In this document: in pieces, positions 8,533 through 16,238 of the stretch
Layout of the letters: every line of letters begins with the position of its first letter
Numbering within the stretch: the first letter of the stretch is position 1
Assembly: GCF_036010485.1 (NCBI RefSeq)
Contig: NZ_CP108568.1
Span: 2,750,001 to 2,814,000, forward strand
DNA from: Streptomyces sp. NBC_01198
GTDB lineage: Bacteria; Actinomycetota; Actinomycetes; Streptomycetales; Streptomycetaceae
Length of the DNA stretch: 64,000 nt
Direction of reading: 5' to 3'
Notes under the pieces: model-generated
The model's database searches: none
What the model was told of the DNA's origin: nothing
What the model saw: only the letters and a program-made list of their open reading frames with translations
Made by a program: the position numbers and the translations under genes

Positions 8533-8538
8533 TACCAT
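8533..8538 (+). promoter_or_regulatory. -10 element for a probably leaderless mrp transcript
   Basis: TACCAT ends six bases before the mrp ATG, and no ribosome binding site is present. This gives mrp its own promoter apart from the DUF1003 gene, which ends 32 bases upstream. Confidence 0.4.
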
Positions 8539-8544
8539 CGACCT

Positions 8545-9720
8545 ATGGCTACCACCACGTACGGCTCGGGCACCACGCCCACCGCCACCCCGACCGACGA
8601 GGCCGTGCGCGCCGCGCTCGGCACGGTGAACGACCCGGAGATCCACAAACCGATCACCGACCTCGGCATGGTCAAGTCCGTGGACATCGCCGAGGACGGC
8701 ACGGTCGCCGTCACCGTGTATCTGACGGTGTCCGGCTGCCCCATGCGGGACACCATCACCGAGGGCGTCACGACGGCTGTGTCGGCCGTTCCCGGGGTCT
8801 CCTCGGTGCGGGTGACGCTGGACGTGATGAGCGACGAGCAGCGCCGGGCGCTGGCGACGACGCTGCGCGGCGGGCAGGCCGAGAAGGAGATCCCCTTCGC
8901 CCAGCCCGGCTCGCTGACCCGGGTCTACGCCGTGGCCTCCGGCAAGGGCGGCGTCGGCAAGTCCTCGGTGACGGTCAACCTGGCCGCGGCGATGGCCGCG
9001 GACGGCCTCAAGGTCGGCGTGGTGGACGCGGACATCTACGGGCACAGCGTGCCGCGCATGCTCGGCGCGGAAGGGCGTCCCACCCAGGTCGAGAACATGA
9101 TCATGCCGCCGTCGGCGCACGGGGTGAAGGTCATCTCGATCGGGATGTTCACCCCGGGCAACGCGCCCGTGGTGTGGCGTGGCCCGATGCTGCACCGGGC
9201 CCTCCAGCAGTTCCTGGCCGACGTCTACTGGGGCGACCTGGACGTCCTGCTGCTCGACCTGCCGCCCGGCACCGGCGACATCGCGATCTCGGTGGCCCAG
9301 CTGGTGCCGAACGCGGAGATCCTGGTGGTGACCACCCCGCAGCAGGCCGCCGCGGAGGTCGCCGAGCGGGCCGGGTCGATCGCGGTGCAGACCCACCAGA
9401 AGATCGTCGGCGTGGTGGAGAACATGTCGGGCATGCCGTGCCCGCACTGCGACGAGATCGTCGACGTCTTCGGCACCGGTGGCGGCGACCGGGTCGCCGA
9501 GGGCCTGACCCGTACGACAGGCGCCACCGTGCCGGTGCTCGGCCGCATCCCGATCGACATCCGCCTGCGCGAGGGCGGCGACGACGGCCGCCCGGTCGCC
9601 CTGGCCCATCCCGACTCCCCCGCGGGTGTCGCCCTGCGCTCCATCGCCACGAAGCTCAGCTCCCGCGCACGCGGCCTCTCCGGCCTGTCGCTGGGCATCA
9701 CCCCCCGCAACAAGTTCTGA
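8545..9720 (+). CDS. mrp: Mrp/NBP35-family iron-sulfur cluster carrier ATPase
   Basis: A 391-residue cytosolic protein. Residues about 14-90 are a MIP18/DUF59 domain with LTVSGCPM-type Cys. From about 130 a deviant Walker A, GKGGVGKSS, opens a ParA-like ATPase, with VDADIYGHS and LLDLPPGTGD following. Two Cys in MPCPHC near residue 310 are the conserved cluster-binding pair. Such proteins pass Fe-S clusters to apoproteins. An earlier start at 8491 is ignored because the protein match begins at 8545. The position upstream of tatB matches M. tuberculosis Rv1229c. Confidence 0.93.
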   Translation: MATTTYGSGTTPTATPTDEAVRAALGTVNDPEIHKPITDLGMVKSVDIAEDGTVAVTVYLTVSGCPMRDTITEGVTTAVSAVPGVSSVRVTLDVMSDEQRRALATTLRGGQAEKEIPFAQPGSLTRVYAVASGKGGVGKSSVTVNLAAAMAADGLKVGVVDADIYGHSVPRMLGAEGRPTQVENMIMPPSAHGVKVISIGMFTPGNAPVVWRGPMLHRALQQFLADVYWGDLDVLLLDLPPGTGDIAISVAQLVPNAEILVVTTPQQAAAEVAERAGSIAVQTHQKIVGVVENMSGMPCPHCDEIVDVFGTGGGDRVAEGLTRTTGATVPVLGRIPIDIRLREGGDDGRPVALAHPDSPAGVALRSIATKLSSRARGLSGLSLGITPRNKF

Positions 9721-9725
9721 CCCGG

Positions 9726-9790
9726 CCCCTGGTGGCCTGCCCTCTGCGCAGAGGGCAGGCCACCAGGGGCGCGGGGAACTGCGCGAGAAG
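9726..9790. terminator. Perfect 44-base palindrome with repeat arm, bidirectional terminator
   Basis: 9726-9769 is a perfect palindrome with two 22-base arms meeting at TCTGCGCAGA. It is fused to one arm of the GGGGCGCGGGGAACTGCGCGA family. It lies five bases after the mrp stop codon and between convergent genes, so it very probably ends transcription from both sides. Confidence 0.85.
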
Positions 9791-9854
9791 CCCCCACCGG
9801 CGGAAGGTCCGGACACCGCCGGCAGGGGCAGCCGGGGCGGACCCCGTAAAAGCG

Positions 9855-10469
9855 CTACGCGCCGTCGTACGCGCGGATGTCGGGGATGGCCGCCAGGGCC
9901 AGCCCGTACGCGCTCATGCCCCGGCCGAAGGCCCCCAGGTGCACTCCGCGGGCCGAGCCGGCCAGCACCCAGCCGTATTCGGACTCGCGGTAGTGGAAGG
10001 GGGTCGGTTCGCCGTCGACCGGGAGGGTGAGCGCGGACCAGCCGGCTCCGTCCAGGTCGTCGGCCAGTTCCCAGGCCGTCGCGGTCTGCTGGTCGAGCCA
10101 GTCCTGCCGCAGGGCCCGCTCCATCGTGGTGGGCCAGGTGCAGGCCAGCAGGCCCGAGCCCGCCAGCCAGGCCGCCGAGGAGACCGACGTGGCCTCCAGC
10201 AGCCCGGTACCGTCCGCGGTGCGCCGGCCGGGGCGCTGAGCCACCGTCATGACGACGGCGAACCGCAGCGTCTCGTCGGCCGGGTCGGCCTTGAGCGTGG
10301 GTTCGTCACCATGCCCTATCGAGCCGTATTCGACCGTGCCGTCTCCGCTCGCCCCGGTCGTGTGCAGCCAGCGGCGTCCGGTGAACGCCTCGTCCAGCCC
10401 GTACCACGGGAAGTCGGCCATCAAGTAGCCGTCGACCGCCCCCTGTGCCGAACCGGTCTTCGTCTCCAT
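9855..10469 (-). CDS. Conserved hypothetical protein
   Basis: A 204-residue protein that I do not recognise. It has no signal peptide or membrane segment. It is rich in Trp and Gly, with an acidic N-terminal half and a C-terminal segment on sequence YGLALAAIPDIRAYDG. It lies between mrp and tatB. The start at ATG 10469 is preceded by GAGGAGG, a strong ribosome binding site. It is probably read alone, since the next leftward gene upstream (tatB) ends 184 bases away. Confidence 0.7.
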   Translation of the reverse strand: METKTGSAQGAVDGYLMADFPWYGLDEAFTGRRWLHTTGASGDGTVEYGSIGHGDEPTLKADPADETLRFAVVMTVAQRPGRRTADGTGLLEATSVSSAAWLAGSGLLACTWPTTMERALRQDWLDQQTATAWELADDLDGAGWSALTLPVDGEPTPFHYRESEYGWVLAGSARGVHLGAFGRGMSAYGLALAAIPDIRAYDGA

Positions 10470-10653
10470 TTGGGTCGCGCCTCCTCATTGCCCTTCTGGG
10501 CGACTCGCCATCTTGCCCGACCCTGGGTGGGTTAGGGGGCAGAAACGGCGCGGGGTGACGGCGAACACATGGACAATGATCACTCGATCGGGCGAAAAAC
10601 CCTGATCCGGTTGACTTCGTGACCCGTCGAAACGGGAGCGGGCGAGGGAAGGT

Positions 10654-11130
10654 TCAGGTGGCGTCGGCGTCGAAGGGCGGCGGCTCGTCGTCGTCCAGCT
10701 GCTCGCGCTTGCGCAACCGGTCGGGCGTGCCCGTCCCGGGCGTGCCGCCGGTGGCCGTGGCGGTGCCCTTGCGGGCGGCGGGGGCCACCGTCTCCACACC
10801 GTTGACCGCGTCCGTGACCTCGGCCATCTCCTTGCGCAGGTCCAGGCTGTTGCCCAGCTCCCGCAGCTCCTTGAGGCCGTACTCGTCCTCGTCGTTCATC
10901 AGGTTCTTGCGGATGAACGTCTTCGGGTTGAGGTCCTCGAACTCGAAGTCCTTGAACTCCGGGCCCAGTTCCCGCCGGATGTCCTCCTTGGCGCTGTCGG
11001 AGAACTCCCGCACCTTGCGGATGAAGGCCATCGTGTCCTGGATGACCTTCGGCAGCTTGTCGGGTCCGAAGACGAGCACGGCAAGGACCACGAGCGCGAC
11101 CAGCTCAAGCGGGCCTATGTCGAAGAACAC
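10654..11130 (-). CDS. tatB: Sec-independent protein translocase subunit TatB
   Basis: A 158-residue protein with the TatA/B layout: a very short outer N-terminus (MFFDIG), one membrane helix with the conserved FGPDKLP hinge, an amphipathic helix, and a long polar C-terminus. The Glu in the helix start (GPLELVAL) is typical of TatB rather than TatA. It recognises twin-arginine precursors together with TatC, which is not in the window. The GTG start at 11130 follows AAGGAG. The gene lies downstream of an ECF sigma and anti-sigma pair, as in M. tuberculosis, but without htrA between them. Confidence 0.9.
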   Translation of the reverse strand: MFFDIGPLELVALVVLAVLVFGPDKLPKVIQDTMAFIRKVREFSDSAKEDIRRELGPEFKDFEFEDLNPKTFIRKNLMNDEDEYGLKELRELGNSLDLRKEMAEVTDAVNGVETVAPAARKGTATATGGTPGTGTPDRLRKREQLDDDEPPPFDADAT

Positions 11131-11258
11131 CTTGCAGCTCCTTGGGACGTCCGCAGCCGGGAGGGCTGAGTCCGGCGGGCTTTACGTTACCTGCCCGCCC
11201 AGGTGAATCGGGAGTGGCTGCGGCCAACACTACGTCGCGGCAGGGTGAAGCCCGCGTC

Positions 11259-12236
11259 TCAGCGCAGTGCCGCGGAGCTGCCCACCGAGCCGTTGAGCGC
11301 CGGAGTACGGCTGACGGTGAAGGGCTCGGCCGGGAGCGCGCCAGGGGTCGCCTGCGGGCTGCTCAGGGCCACCGAGGTGACCGATGCCACGGTGGACGCC
11401 GACGCCAGGCCGCCCGGCAGCGGCACGCTGACCTGCCGCAGCCGCCGCTCCTCGCGCGCGTCCAGCAGGTCGCGCGGGGTGGTGCTGTGGGTGTCGGTGA
11501 CCGAGTTGGCGGCGCTGAACGGGGTGACCGCGGGTCCGTCGTCCGGGTGGGCGCCGCCGTCGACGCCCGCCTCCATCGGCAGCGCGCCGCCGATGGCGAT
11601 GGCGGCCATCGAGAACGCACCCGCGGCGGCGAAGGCGAACCGCCTGCTGCGCGAGGGCGACCAGGCCCCGCCGCGGCCGGCCGGGCCGTCCAGCGGGGCG
11701 GGGGCGCCGTGCTGCTCGCCGGTGAGGGTGCGGGCCAGCTCGTGGATGCGGAAGCCGCGGGCGCCCTTGCCGTCGCCGGGCGCGACCAGGTCGGCGGCCG
11801 GGGCCAGGTAGGACAGCTGCCGCCGGCCGCTACCGGAGCCGAAGACTCCCGAGCCGAGCAGGCCGCCGTCGAAGGGGCCGCGCCGGCCGCCGGGCGGCAT
11901 CTCGTGGACGTCACGGCCGCCGAGGGCGCCCCTGCCGTCGCTGCCGGGGCCGTCGTCCCCGCTGTCCTTGGGGCCGCAGCCGCCCAGGCCCTGCAGCCTG
12001 GCCATCAACCCGGCGGAGATCGCGGGCAGCTCGCAGGCCGCCACCACGCTCTTGAGCCGCCGCTGTTCGGTGGCGGCCGCCTTGCACTGCGGACAGGTCG
12101 CCAGATGCGCCTGCACCCGCTCGCGGGCGTCGTCGGCCAGCTCACCGTCGACGAACGCGGCGAGCCGGTCGCCGAGGTGCTGCTCGGCGGGCGCGGTGCG
12201 CTGCCCGCGCTGCTCGCCGAAACCGGTGCTGCTCAC
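11259..12236 (-). CDS. Membrane-spanning zinc-binding anti-sigma factor (RseA-like)
   Basis: A 325-residue protein. Residues about 20-60 form the zinc-binding anti-sigma domain with the canonical pattern HLATCPQC (H-x3-C-x2-C). A long Gly-rich linker follows, then one membrane helix near residue 210 and an external domain rich in Ser, Ala and Val. The GTG start at 12236 overlaps the stop codon of the sigma gene in GTGA, so the two are translationally coupled and surely partners. It holds the sigma factor at the membrane until envelope stress. Mycobacterial RseA is only about half this length. Confidence 0.87.
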   Translation of the reverse strand: MSSTGFGEQRGQRTAPAEQHLGDRLAAFVDGELADDARERVQAHLATCPQCKAAATEQRRLKSVVAACELPAISAGLMARLQGLGGCGPKDSGDDGPGSDGRGALGGRDVHEMPPGGRRGPFDGGLLGSGVFGSGSGRRQLSYLAPAADLVAPGDGKGARGFRIHELARTLTGEQHGAPAPLDGPAGRGGAWSPSRSRRFAFAAAGAFSMAAIAIGGALPMEAGVDGGAHPDDGPAVTPFSAANSVTDTHSTTPRDLLDAREERRLRQVSVPLPGGLASASTVASVTSVALSSPQATPGALPAEPFTVSRTPALNGSVGSSAALR

Positions 12237-12997
12237 GCTCTCCCGCCCTCCAGGCCAGGTTCGGCTACGACGGCGGCGAGCGCGGGGACCGGCCGGGCGC
12301 CGGGCGCCCGGTGCTCCAGGGCCTTGCGCAGGTGCGAGCGGCCGCGGTGGATCCGGCTGCGCACCGTGCCCAGCTTCACGCCGAGCGTCGCCGCGATCTC
12401 CTCGTACGACAGCCCCTCGATGTCGCACAGCACCACGGCGGCCCGGAACTCCGGCGCGAGGGTGTCAAGCGCCTGCTGGACGTCCGCGTCGAAGTGCGTG
12501 TCGTTGAAGTGCTGCGCGGGGGACGGCTCGCGGCTGGGCAGCCGCTCGGCCGCGTCGTCGCCGAGGGCGTCGAAACGGATGCGCTGGCGGCGCCGCACCA
12601 TGTCGAGGAAGAGATTGGTGGTGATGCGGTGCAGCCAGCCCTCGAAGGTGCCGGGCGTGTAGGTGGACAGCGAGCGGAAGACCCGCACGAAGACCTCCTG
12701 GGTGAGGTCCTCCGCGTCGTGCTGGTTGCCGGTCAGCCGATAGGCCAGCCGGTACACCCGGGCACTGTGCGTGCTGACGATCTCCTCCCAGGAAGGAGGC
12801 GTCCACGCCTGAGGGTCCCCGTCGGTGGCGAAAGTCGCGGTCGAGGAGTCGTTGTCGCGTGAACTGTCATCAGCAGTCTTGGTCACGGATTTCGGCTGTC
12901 CGGCCGACCATCGAATGCGCGTGAGCACCGTCCGGTCACCGGCCGCAGCCGCACCTCCCCTGTCGGCTCTGGTGGTGTCCAGTAGAGCCCCTACCAT
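12233..12997 (-). CDS. sigE: ECF RNA polymerase sigma factor, SigE-like
   Basis: A 254-residue ECF sigma factor. Region 2 is around residues 75-145 ([20 protein letters not shown]) and region 4 around 180-235 ([12 protein letters not shown], then [11 protein letters not shown]). The N-terminal 70 residues are disordered and acidic. I choose ATG 12997, with GAGGTGG just upstream; a GTG at 13003 is also possible. The order O-methyltransferase / sigma / anti-sigma / tatB matches M. tuberculosis Rv1220c-sigE-rseA, hence the symbol. S. coelicolor has a different, cell-wall-stress sigma E, so naming needs care. A GGAAC-N18-GTT promoter upstream suggests self-activation. Confidence 0.85.
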   Translation of the reverse strand: MVGALLDTTRADRGGAAAAGDRTVLTRIRWSAGQPKSVTKTADDSSRDNDSSTATFATDGDPQAWTPPSWEEIVSTHSARVYRLAYRLTGNQHDAEDLTQEVFVRVFRSLSTYTPGTFEGWLHRITTNLFLDMVRRRQRIRFDALGDDAAERLPSREPSPAQHFNDTHFDADVQQALDTLAPEFRAAVVLCDIEGLSYEEIAATLGVKLGTVRSRIHRGRSHLRKALEHRAPGARPVPALAAVVAEPGLEGGRA

Positions 12998-13097
12998 ATC
13001 CACCTCGCCCGTTAGCTCCGGATAAATGCAGTGCTGCCTCCGGGCCGGGGACCCGCGCCACCGCGGCGGACCCCGCCCGTGTGCCTACATGGTGCTT

Positions 13098-13123
13098 AAC
13101 GCGCAGTCCCATCAGCGGGTTCC
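13098..13123 (-). promoter_or_regulatory. Candidate ECF-type promoter of the sigma gene
   Basis: On the minus strand GGAAC (13123-13119) and GTT (13100-13098) are separated by 18 bases. This matches the GGAAC / GTT pattern recognised by SigE- and SigH-type ECF factors. Transcription would start near 13090, leaving a leader of about 90 bases. It fits an autoregulated sigma operon. Confidence 0.5.
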
Positions 13124-13209
13124 CCGACCCAACGGATAGGGTCGCCCGGGCGGGGCCGCACACCGTCACCGGACGGTCATCGGGCACAGTCGGCTACGAG
13201 GAGAGGGCC

Positions 13210-13845
13210 ATTACCGGCAACCGGCAGGCGAGCTGGGCGTTCGCCGACGCTTTCGTCGCCGAGGACGACGCCCTCATACGCGCGAGGGCCCGCTCGCGTG
13301 CGTCGGGTCTGCGGCCCGTCTCCCCCGGCACCGGCGCGGCGCTGCGGCTGCTGGCCGCGGCGGGCAACGCGAAGCACGTGGTCGAGATCGGCACCGGCAC
13401 CGGCGTCTCCGGCATCCACCTGATGCACGGGATGCGCCAGGACGGGGTGCTGACCACCGTGGACACCGAGCCGGACCGCCAGCAGCTGGCCCGCGAGGCC
13501 TACCGCGAGGCCGGCTTCGCCGCGAACCGCTCCCGCTGCATCCCCGGCGCCGCGCTCGAAGTGCTGCCCCGCCTCACCGACGGTGCGTACGACCTGGTCT
13601 TCTGCGACGGCGACCGGCTCGAATACCTGGACTACCTGGACGAGTCGCTGCGGCTGCTGCGCCCGGGCGGCATCGTCTGCTTCGAGGGCGCCTTCGCGCA
13701 GGGCCGCGCCCTGGACGCCGCCCACCAGGACCCGGAGTCCCTGGCGCTGCGCGAGCTCCTGCGGGCGGTCCGCGACAGCCAGCGCCTCTCGCCGGTCCTG
13801 CTGCCCACCGACGACGGCCTGCTCTGCGCGGTCCGCCGGCCGTGA
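13210..13845 (+). CDS. SAM-dependent O-methyltransferase family protein
   Basis: A class I methyltransferase related to M. tuberculosis Rv1220c. The SAM-binding motif is VEIGTGTGVSG, followed by TTVDTEP and LVFCDGD. The first recognisable family residues are NRQASWAFADAF. The longest frame with a standard start begins at GTG 13081, which has no ribosome binding site and lies inside the sigma promoter. An ATT at 13210 has a perfect GAGGAG (13198-13203) six bases upstream, so I take it as the likely start (211 residues). The gene is divergent from the sigma factor. The substrate is unknown. Confidence 0.8.
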   Translation: MTGNRQASWAFADAFVAEDDALIRARARSRASGLRPVSPGTGAALRLLAAAGNAKHVVEIGTGTGVSGIHLMHGMRQDGVLTTVDTEPDRQQLAREAYREAGFAANRSRCIPGAALEVLPRLTDGAYDLVFCDGDRLEYLDYLDESLRLLRPGGIVCFEGAFAQGRALDAAHQDPESLALRELLRAVRDSQRLSPVLLPTDDGLLCAVRRP

Positions 13846-13852
13846 AAAGGGG

Positions 13853-13884
13853 CGCGGCCACACACGGTGAAGTGCGTGGCCGCG
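13853..13884. terminator. Hairpin between convergent genes
   Basis: CGCGGCCAC (13853-13861) and GTGGCCGCG (13876-13884) form a perfect nine-base stem between the O-methyltransferase and DUF3117 genes. It can end transcripts from either side. Confidence 0.6.
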
Positions 13885-13906
13885 GGATGTCAGGGGACCG
13901 CTGGTC

Positions 13907-14074
13907 TCAGACGATGGCCTTCTTCAACGCATCTCCGAGGGCATCCGCCTCGTCCGGGGTCAGCTCGACAACAAGCCGCCCGCCGCCCTCAAGCGGAACG
14001 CGCATAATAATGCTCCGCCCCTCCTTGGTCACCTCGAGCGGGCCGTCACCCGTCCGCGGCTTCATGGCCGCCAT
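13907..14074 (-). CDS. DUF3117 small protein
   Basis: A 55-residue protein starting MAAMKPRTGDGPLEV, strongly conserved across actinomycetes (Rv1211 in M. tuberculosis). It is a small soluble beta-alpha protein with the pattern GRSIIMRVPLEGGGRLVVEL and a helical end, LGDALKKAIV. No function is established. An upstream in-frame ATG at 14113 is rejected because GGAAGGGG lies just before 14074 and the family begins there. Confidence 0.92.
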   Translation of the reverse strand: MAAMKPRTGDGPLEVTKEGRSIIMRVPLEGGGRLVVELTPDEADALGDALKKAIV

Positions 14075-14127
14075 GCTCGTTCCCCTTCCTGAAACCAGCT
14101 CGGACTCGAACACATTGGTTCTCGGCC

Positions 14128-14133
14128 ATTATC
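14128..14133 (-). promoter_or_regulatory. Probable -10 element of the DUF3117 gene
   Basis: GATAAT on the minus strand is a near-perfect -10 box, rare in this GC-rich context. TTGGTC lies 19 bases upstream as a weak -35. The leader would be about 47 bases. Confidence 0.45.
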
Positions 14134-14344
14134 CCGCATCTTCCTGCCCGATGACCAACAGCAGTGGCACTCCGTTCCTCAATCGACACCCGCAAAACCT
14201 GTCAATTCGGCGCCCGGGCCGTGCAGTGCCGGGCGCGGGGGTCCCCGGCGGCGCACAAAAACAGTTGACGTAGGTCACATGACCTCCGGTCCGCGGGTCC
14301 GGCATCCTGGCCAGGACCGTTGCCGCGACGAAGGGGTTACTGCC

Positions 14345-15127
14345 ATGGCCGACAGCGTGCTGTACGAGGTGGCCGACGGGCTCGCCACCGTCACCCTCAA
14401 CCGCCCCGAGGCGATGAACGCCCTCGACACCGGCACCAAGGTGGCACTGCGGGACGCGCTGCAGGCGGCGGGCGCCGACCCCGCGGTCAGGGCGGTGCTG
14501 CTGACCGGCAACGGGCGGGCCTTCTGCGTCGGCCAGGACCTCAAGGAGCACGTGGCGATCCTGGCCGCGGGCGGCGGCATGACCACGGTCGCCGAGCACT
14601 ACAACCCCATCACGCTGGCCATCGCGACGATGCCCAAGCCGGTGGTCGCCGGGGTGAACGGGGTCGCCGCGGGCGCCGGCGCGGGCTTCGCCTTCGCCGC
14701 GGACTACCGGGTGGTCGCGGACACCGCGTCGTTCAACACCTCTTTCGCCGGGGTGGCCCTCTCCGCGGACTCCGGGATGTCCTGGAGCCTGCCCCGGCTG
14801 GTCGGACCGTCGCGCGCCGCGGACCTGCTGTTCTTTCCGCGTGCGGTGCCGGCGGCCGAGGCGGCCGAGCTCGGCATCGCGAACCGGGTCGTCCCGGCCG
14901 CCGACCTGCCGGGCGAGGCGCTGGCCGTCGCCCGGCTCCTCGCGTCGGGGCCGACCATCGCCTACGCCTCCATCAAGGAGGCTCTCGCCTTCTCCGCCGC
15001 CCACCCGCTCGCCGCGGCCCTGGACCGGGAGGCGGAACTGCAGTCCGCGGCGGGCGCCTCCGCCGACCACCGCGAGGCGGTGAACGCCTTCCTCGCCAAG
15101 CGGGCGCCGCACTTCCAGGCCCGCTGA
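14345..15127 (+). CDS. Enoyl-CoA hydratase/isomerase family protein
   Basis: A 260-residue crotonase-fold protein. It shows LNRPEAMNALD, the oxyanion-hole segment GNGRAFCVGQDLKEH and the second oxyanion segment VVAGVNGVAAGAG. At the usual position of the hydratase Glu pair the sequence reads NTSFAGVALSADSGMSW, so it may be an isomerase of the PaaG type rather than a strict hydratase. GAAGGGG precedes the ATG at 14345. It is transcribed alone, divergent from DUF3117 and convergent with the glycosylase gene. Confidence 0.88.
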   Translation: MADSVLYEVADGLATVTLNRPEAMNALDTGTKVALRDALQAAGADPAVRAVLLTGNGRAFCVGQDLKEHVAILAAGGGMTTVAEHYNPITLAIATMPKPVVAGVNGVAAGAGAGFAFAADYRVVADTASFNTSFAGVALSADSGMSWSLPRLVGPSRAADLLFFPRAVPAAEAAELGIANRVVPAADLPGEALAVARLLASGPTIAYASIKEALAFSAAHPLAAALDREAELQSAAGASADHREAVNAFLAKRAPHFQAR

Positions 15128-15139
15128 CGCCCGCCGCGG

Positions 15140-15163
15140 GCGGCGGCCCTGGGCGGCCGCCGC
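15140..15163. terminator. Hairpin between convergent genes
   Basis: GCGGCGGCC (15140-15148) pairs with GGCCGCCGC (15155-15163) around a six-base loop. It fills the gap between the crotonase-family gene and the glycosylase gene. Confidence 0.5.
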
Positions 15164-15754
15164 TCAGCGTGCGGAGCAGCCCGCCAGGTGGTCGTTGACC
15201 AGGCCGCAGGCCTGCATCAGGGCGTAGGCCGTCGTGGGGCCGACGAAGCGGAAGCCGTGGGACTTCAGCGCCTTGGCCAGGGCCACCGACTCCGGCGACG
15301 TCGCGGGGACGTCGGCCGTCGTGCGGGGGGCGGGCCTGGTCGCCGGGTCGGGGGCGAAGGACCAGATGAGGGCGTCGAGACCGCCCTCGTCCCGCAGCGC
15401 CTGGGCGGCGAGCGCGTTGGCGATCGACGCCTCGACCTTGGCCCGGTTGCGGATGATCCCGGGGTCGGCCATCAGCCGCTCCCGGTCCGCGTCGGTGAAC
15501 GAGGCCACCGCGTCGATCGCGAAGCCCTTGAAGGCCGCCCTGAAGGTCTCCCGGCGGCGCAGGATCGTGATCCAGGACAGGCCGGACTGGAAGGCCTCCA
15601 GGCACACCCGCTCGAAGAGCGCCTCGTCGCCGTGCACCGGCCGGCCCCACTCCTGGTCGTGGTAGGAGACGTAGTCCGGTGCGGACAGCCCCCACGGGCA
15701 GCGCGCGAGCCCGTCCTCGCCGACCACGACACCGCCGGGCTCACTCACCGGCAC
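15164..15754 (-). CDS. tag: DNA-3-methyladenine glycosylase I
   Basis: A 196-residue protein of the Tag family. It begins RCPWGLSAPDYVSYHDQEWG, which carries the conserved first Cys, the Tyr-His and the Glu-Trp-Gly motif; the catalytic-pocket segment SGLSWITILRRR follows, and a C-terminal FVGPTTAYALMQACG. It removes 3-methyladenine from alkylated DNA. Starts GTG 15754 and GTG 15748 are both possible; the second overlaps the stop codon of the upstream gene in GTGAGTGA, so coupling is likely. M. tuberculosis tagA sits in the same order beside the DivIVA-like and folP2 genes. Confidence 0.92.
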   Translation of the reverse strand: MPVSEPGGVVVGEDGLARCPWGLSAPDYVSYHDQEWGRPVHGDEALFERVCLEAFQSGLSWITILRRRETFRAAFKGFAIDAVASFTDADRERLMADPGIIRNRAKVEASIANALAAQALRDEGGLDALIWSFAPDPATRPAPRTTADVPATSPESVALAKALKSHGFRFVGPTTAYALMQACGLVNDHLAGCSAR

Positions 15755-16133
15755 CGCCCCCGCCGCCCGCGTACCCGTGTCCCGGCTCGCCGGCGGGCGG
15801 GCCGGCCGGCTCCTCCTGCTTCCGCAGGGACATCGTCGTCGTCCCGTGCGTGCCGGCGAGCGACGACTCCAGCTCGGCGATCCGCGCGTCCCGCTCGGCC
15901 AGTTCCGCGCCGAGCCGGTCGAGGACCTCGTCGACGTCGAGCATGCGGTAGCCGCGTACCGCCGTCGGCAGCCGCACCGCGTCGATGTCGGAGCGGATCA
16001 GCGGGCGGTCGGCGGGCAGCCGGTCGTCCAGGCGGTCGGTGCCTGCGTCCCGCAGCGGGCCGCCTTCACCGAGCACGGCCATCGCCACCGCGGCGACCAC
16101 CGCGACCAGCGCGATGAGCATGAACCAGAACAA
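15741..16133 (-). CDS. DivIVA-domain membrane protein
   Basis: A 130-residue protein. One N-terminal membrane helix (residues 1-22) is followed by a short DivIVA-like motif, LPTAVRGYRMLDVDEVLDRL, then a coiled coil to about residue 90 and a Gly/Pro-rich tail. The start is a TTG at 16133 with GGGAG seven bases before it; an ATG five codons later lacks a binding site. DivIVA proteins sense curved membranes and scaffold polar growth; this is a small accessory member, not the main DivIVA. It is coupled to the glycosylase gene. Confidence 0.82.
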   Translation of the reverse strand: MFWFMLIALVAVVAAVAMAVLGEGGPLRDAGTDRLDDRLPADRPLIRSDIDAVRLPTAVRGYRMLDVDEVLDRLGAELAERDARIAELESSLAGTHGTTTMSLRKQEEPAGPPAGEPGHGYAGGGGGAGE

Positions 16134-16192
16134 GTCGATCTCCCGGAGTCCGGCCGTGGGGCCTGCCGTACATGGTCAGGCCGTCCATGTCA

Positions 16193-16206
16193 GGCACGAT
16201 CGTGCC
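16193..16206. promoter_or_regulatory. 14-base perfect palindrome between divergent genes
   Basis: GGCACGATCGTGCC lies 33 bases before the folP-like start and 60 bases before the divergent DivIVA-like gene. Its size and place suit an operator for a dimeric regulator. A further partial copy, CCACGATCGC, follows directly. Confidence 0.35.
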
Positions 16207-16238
16207 ACGATCGCATGAGTCTGAGATGAGGAGCGGCA

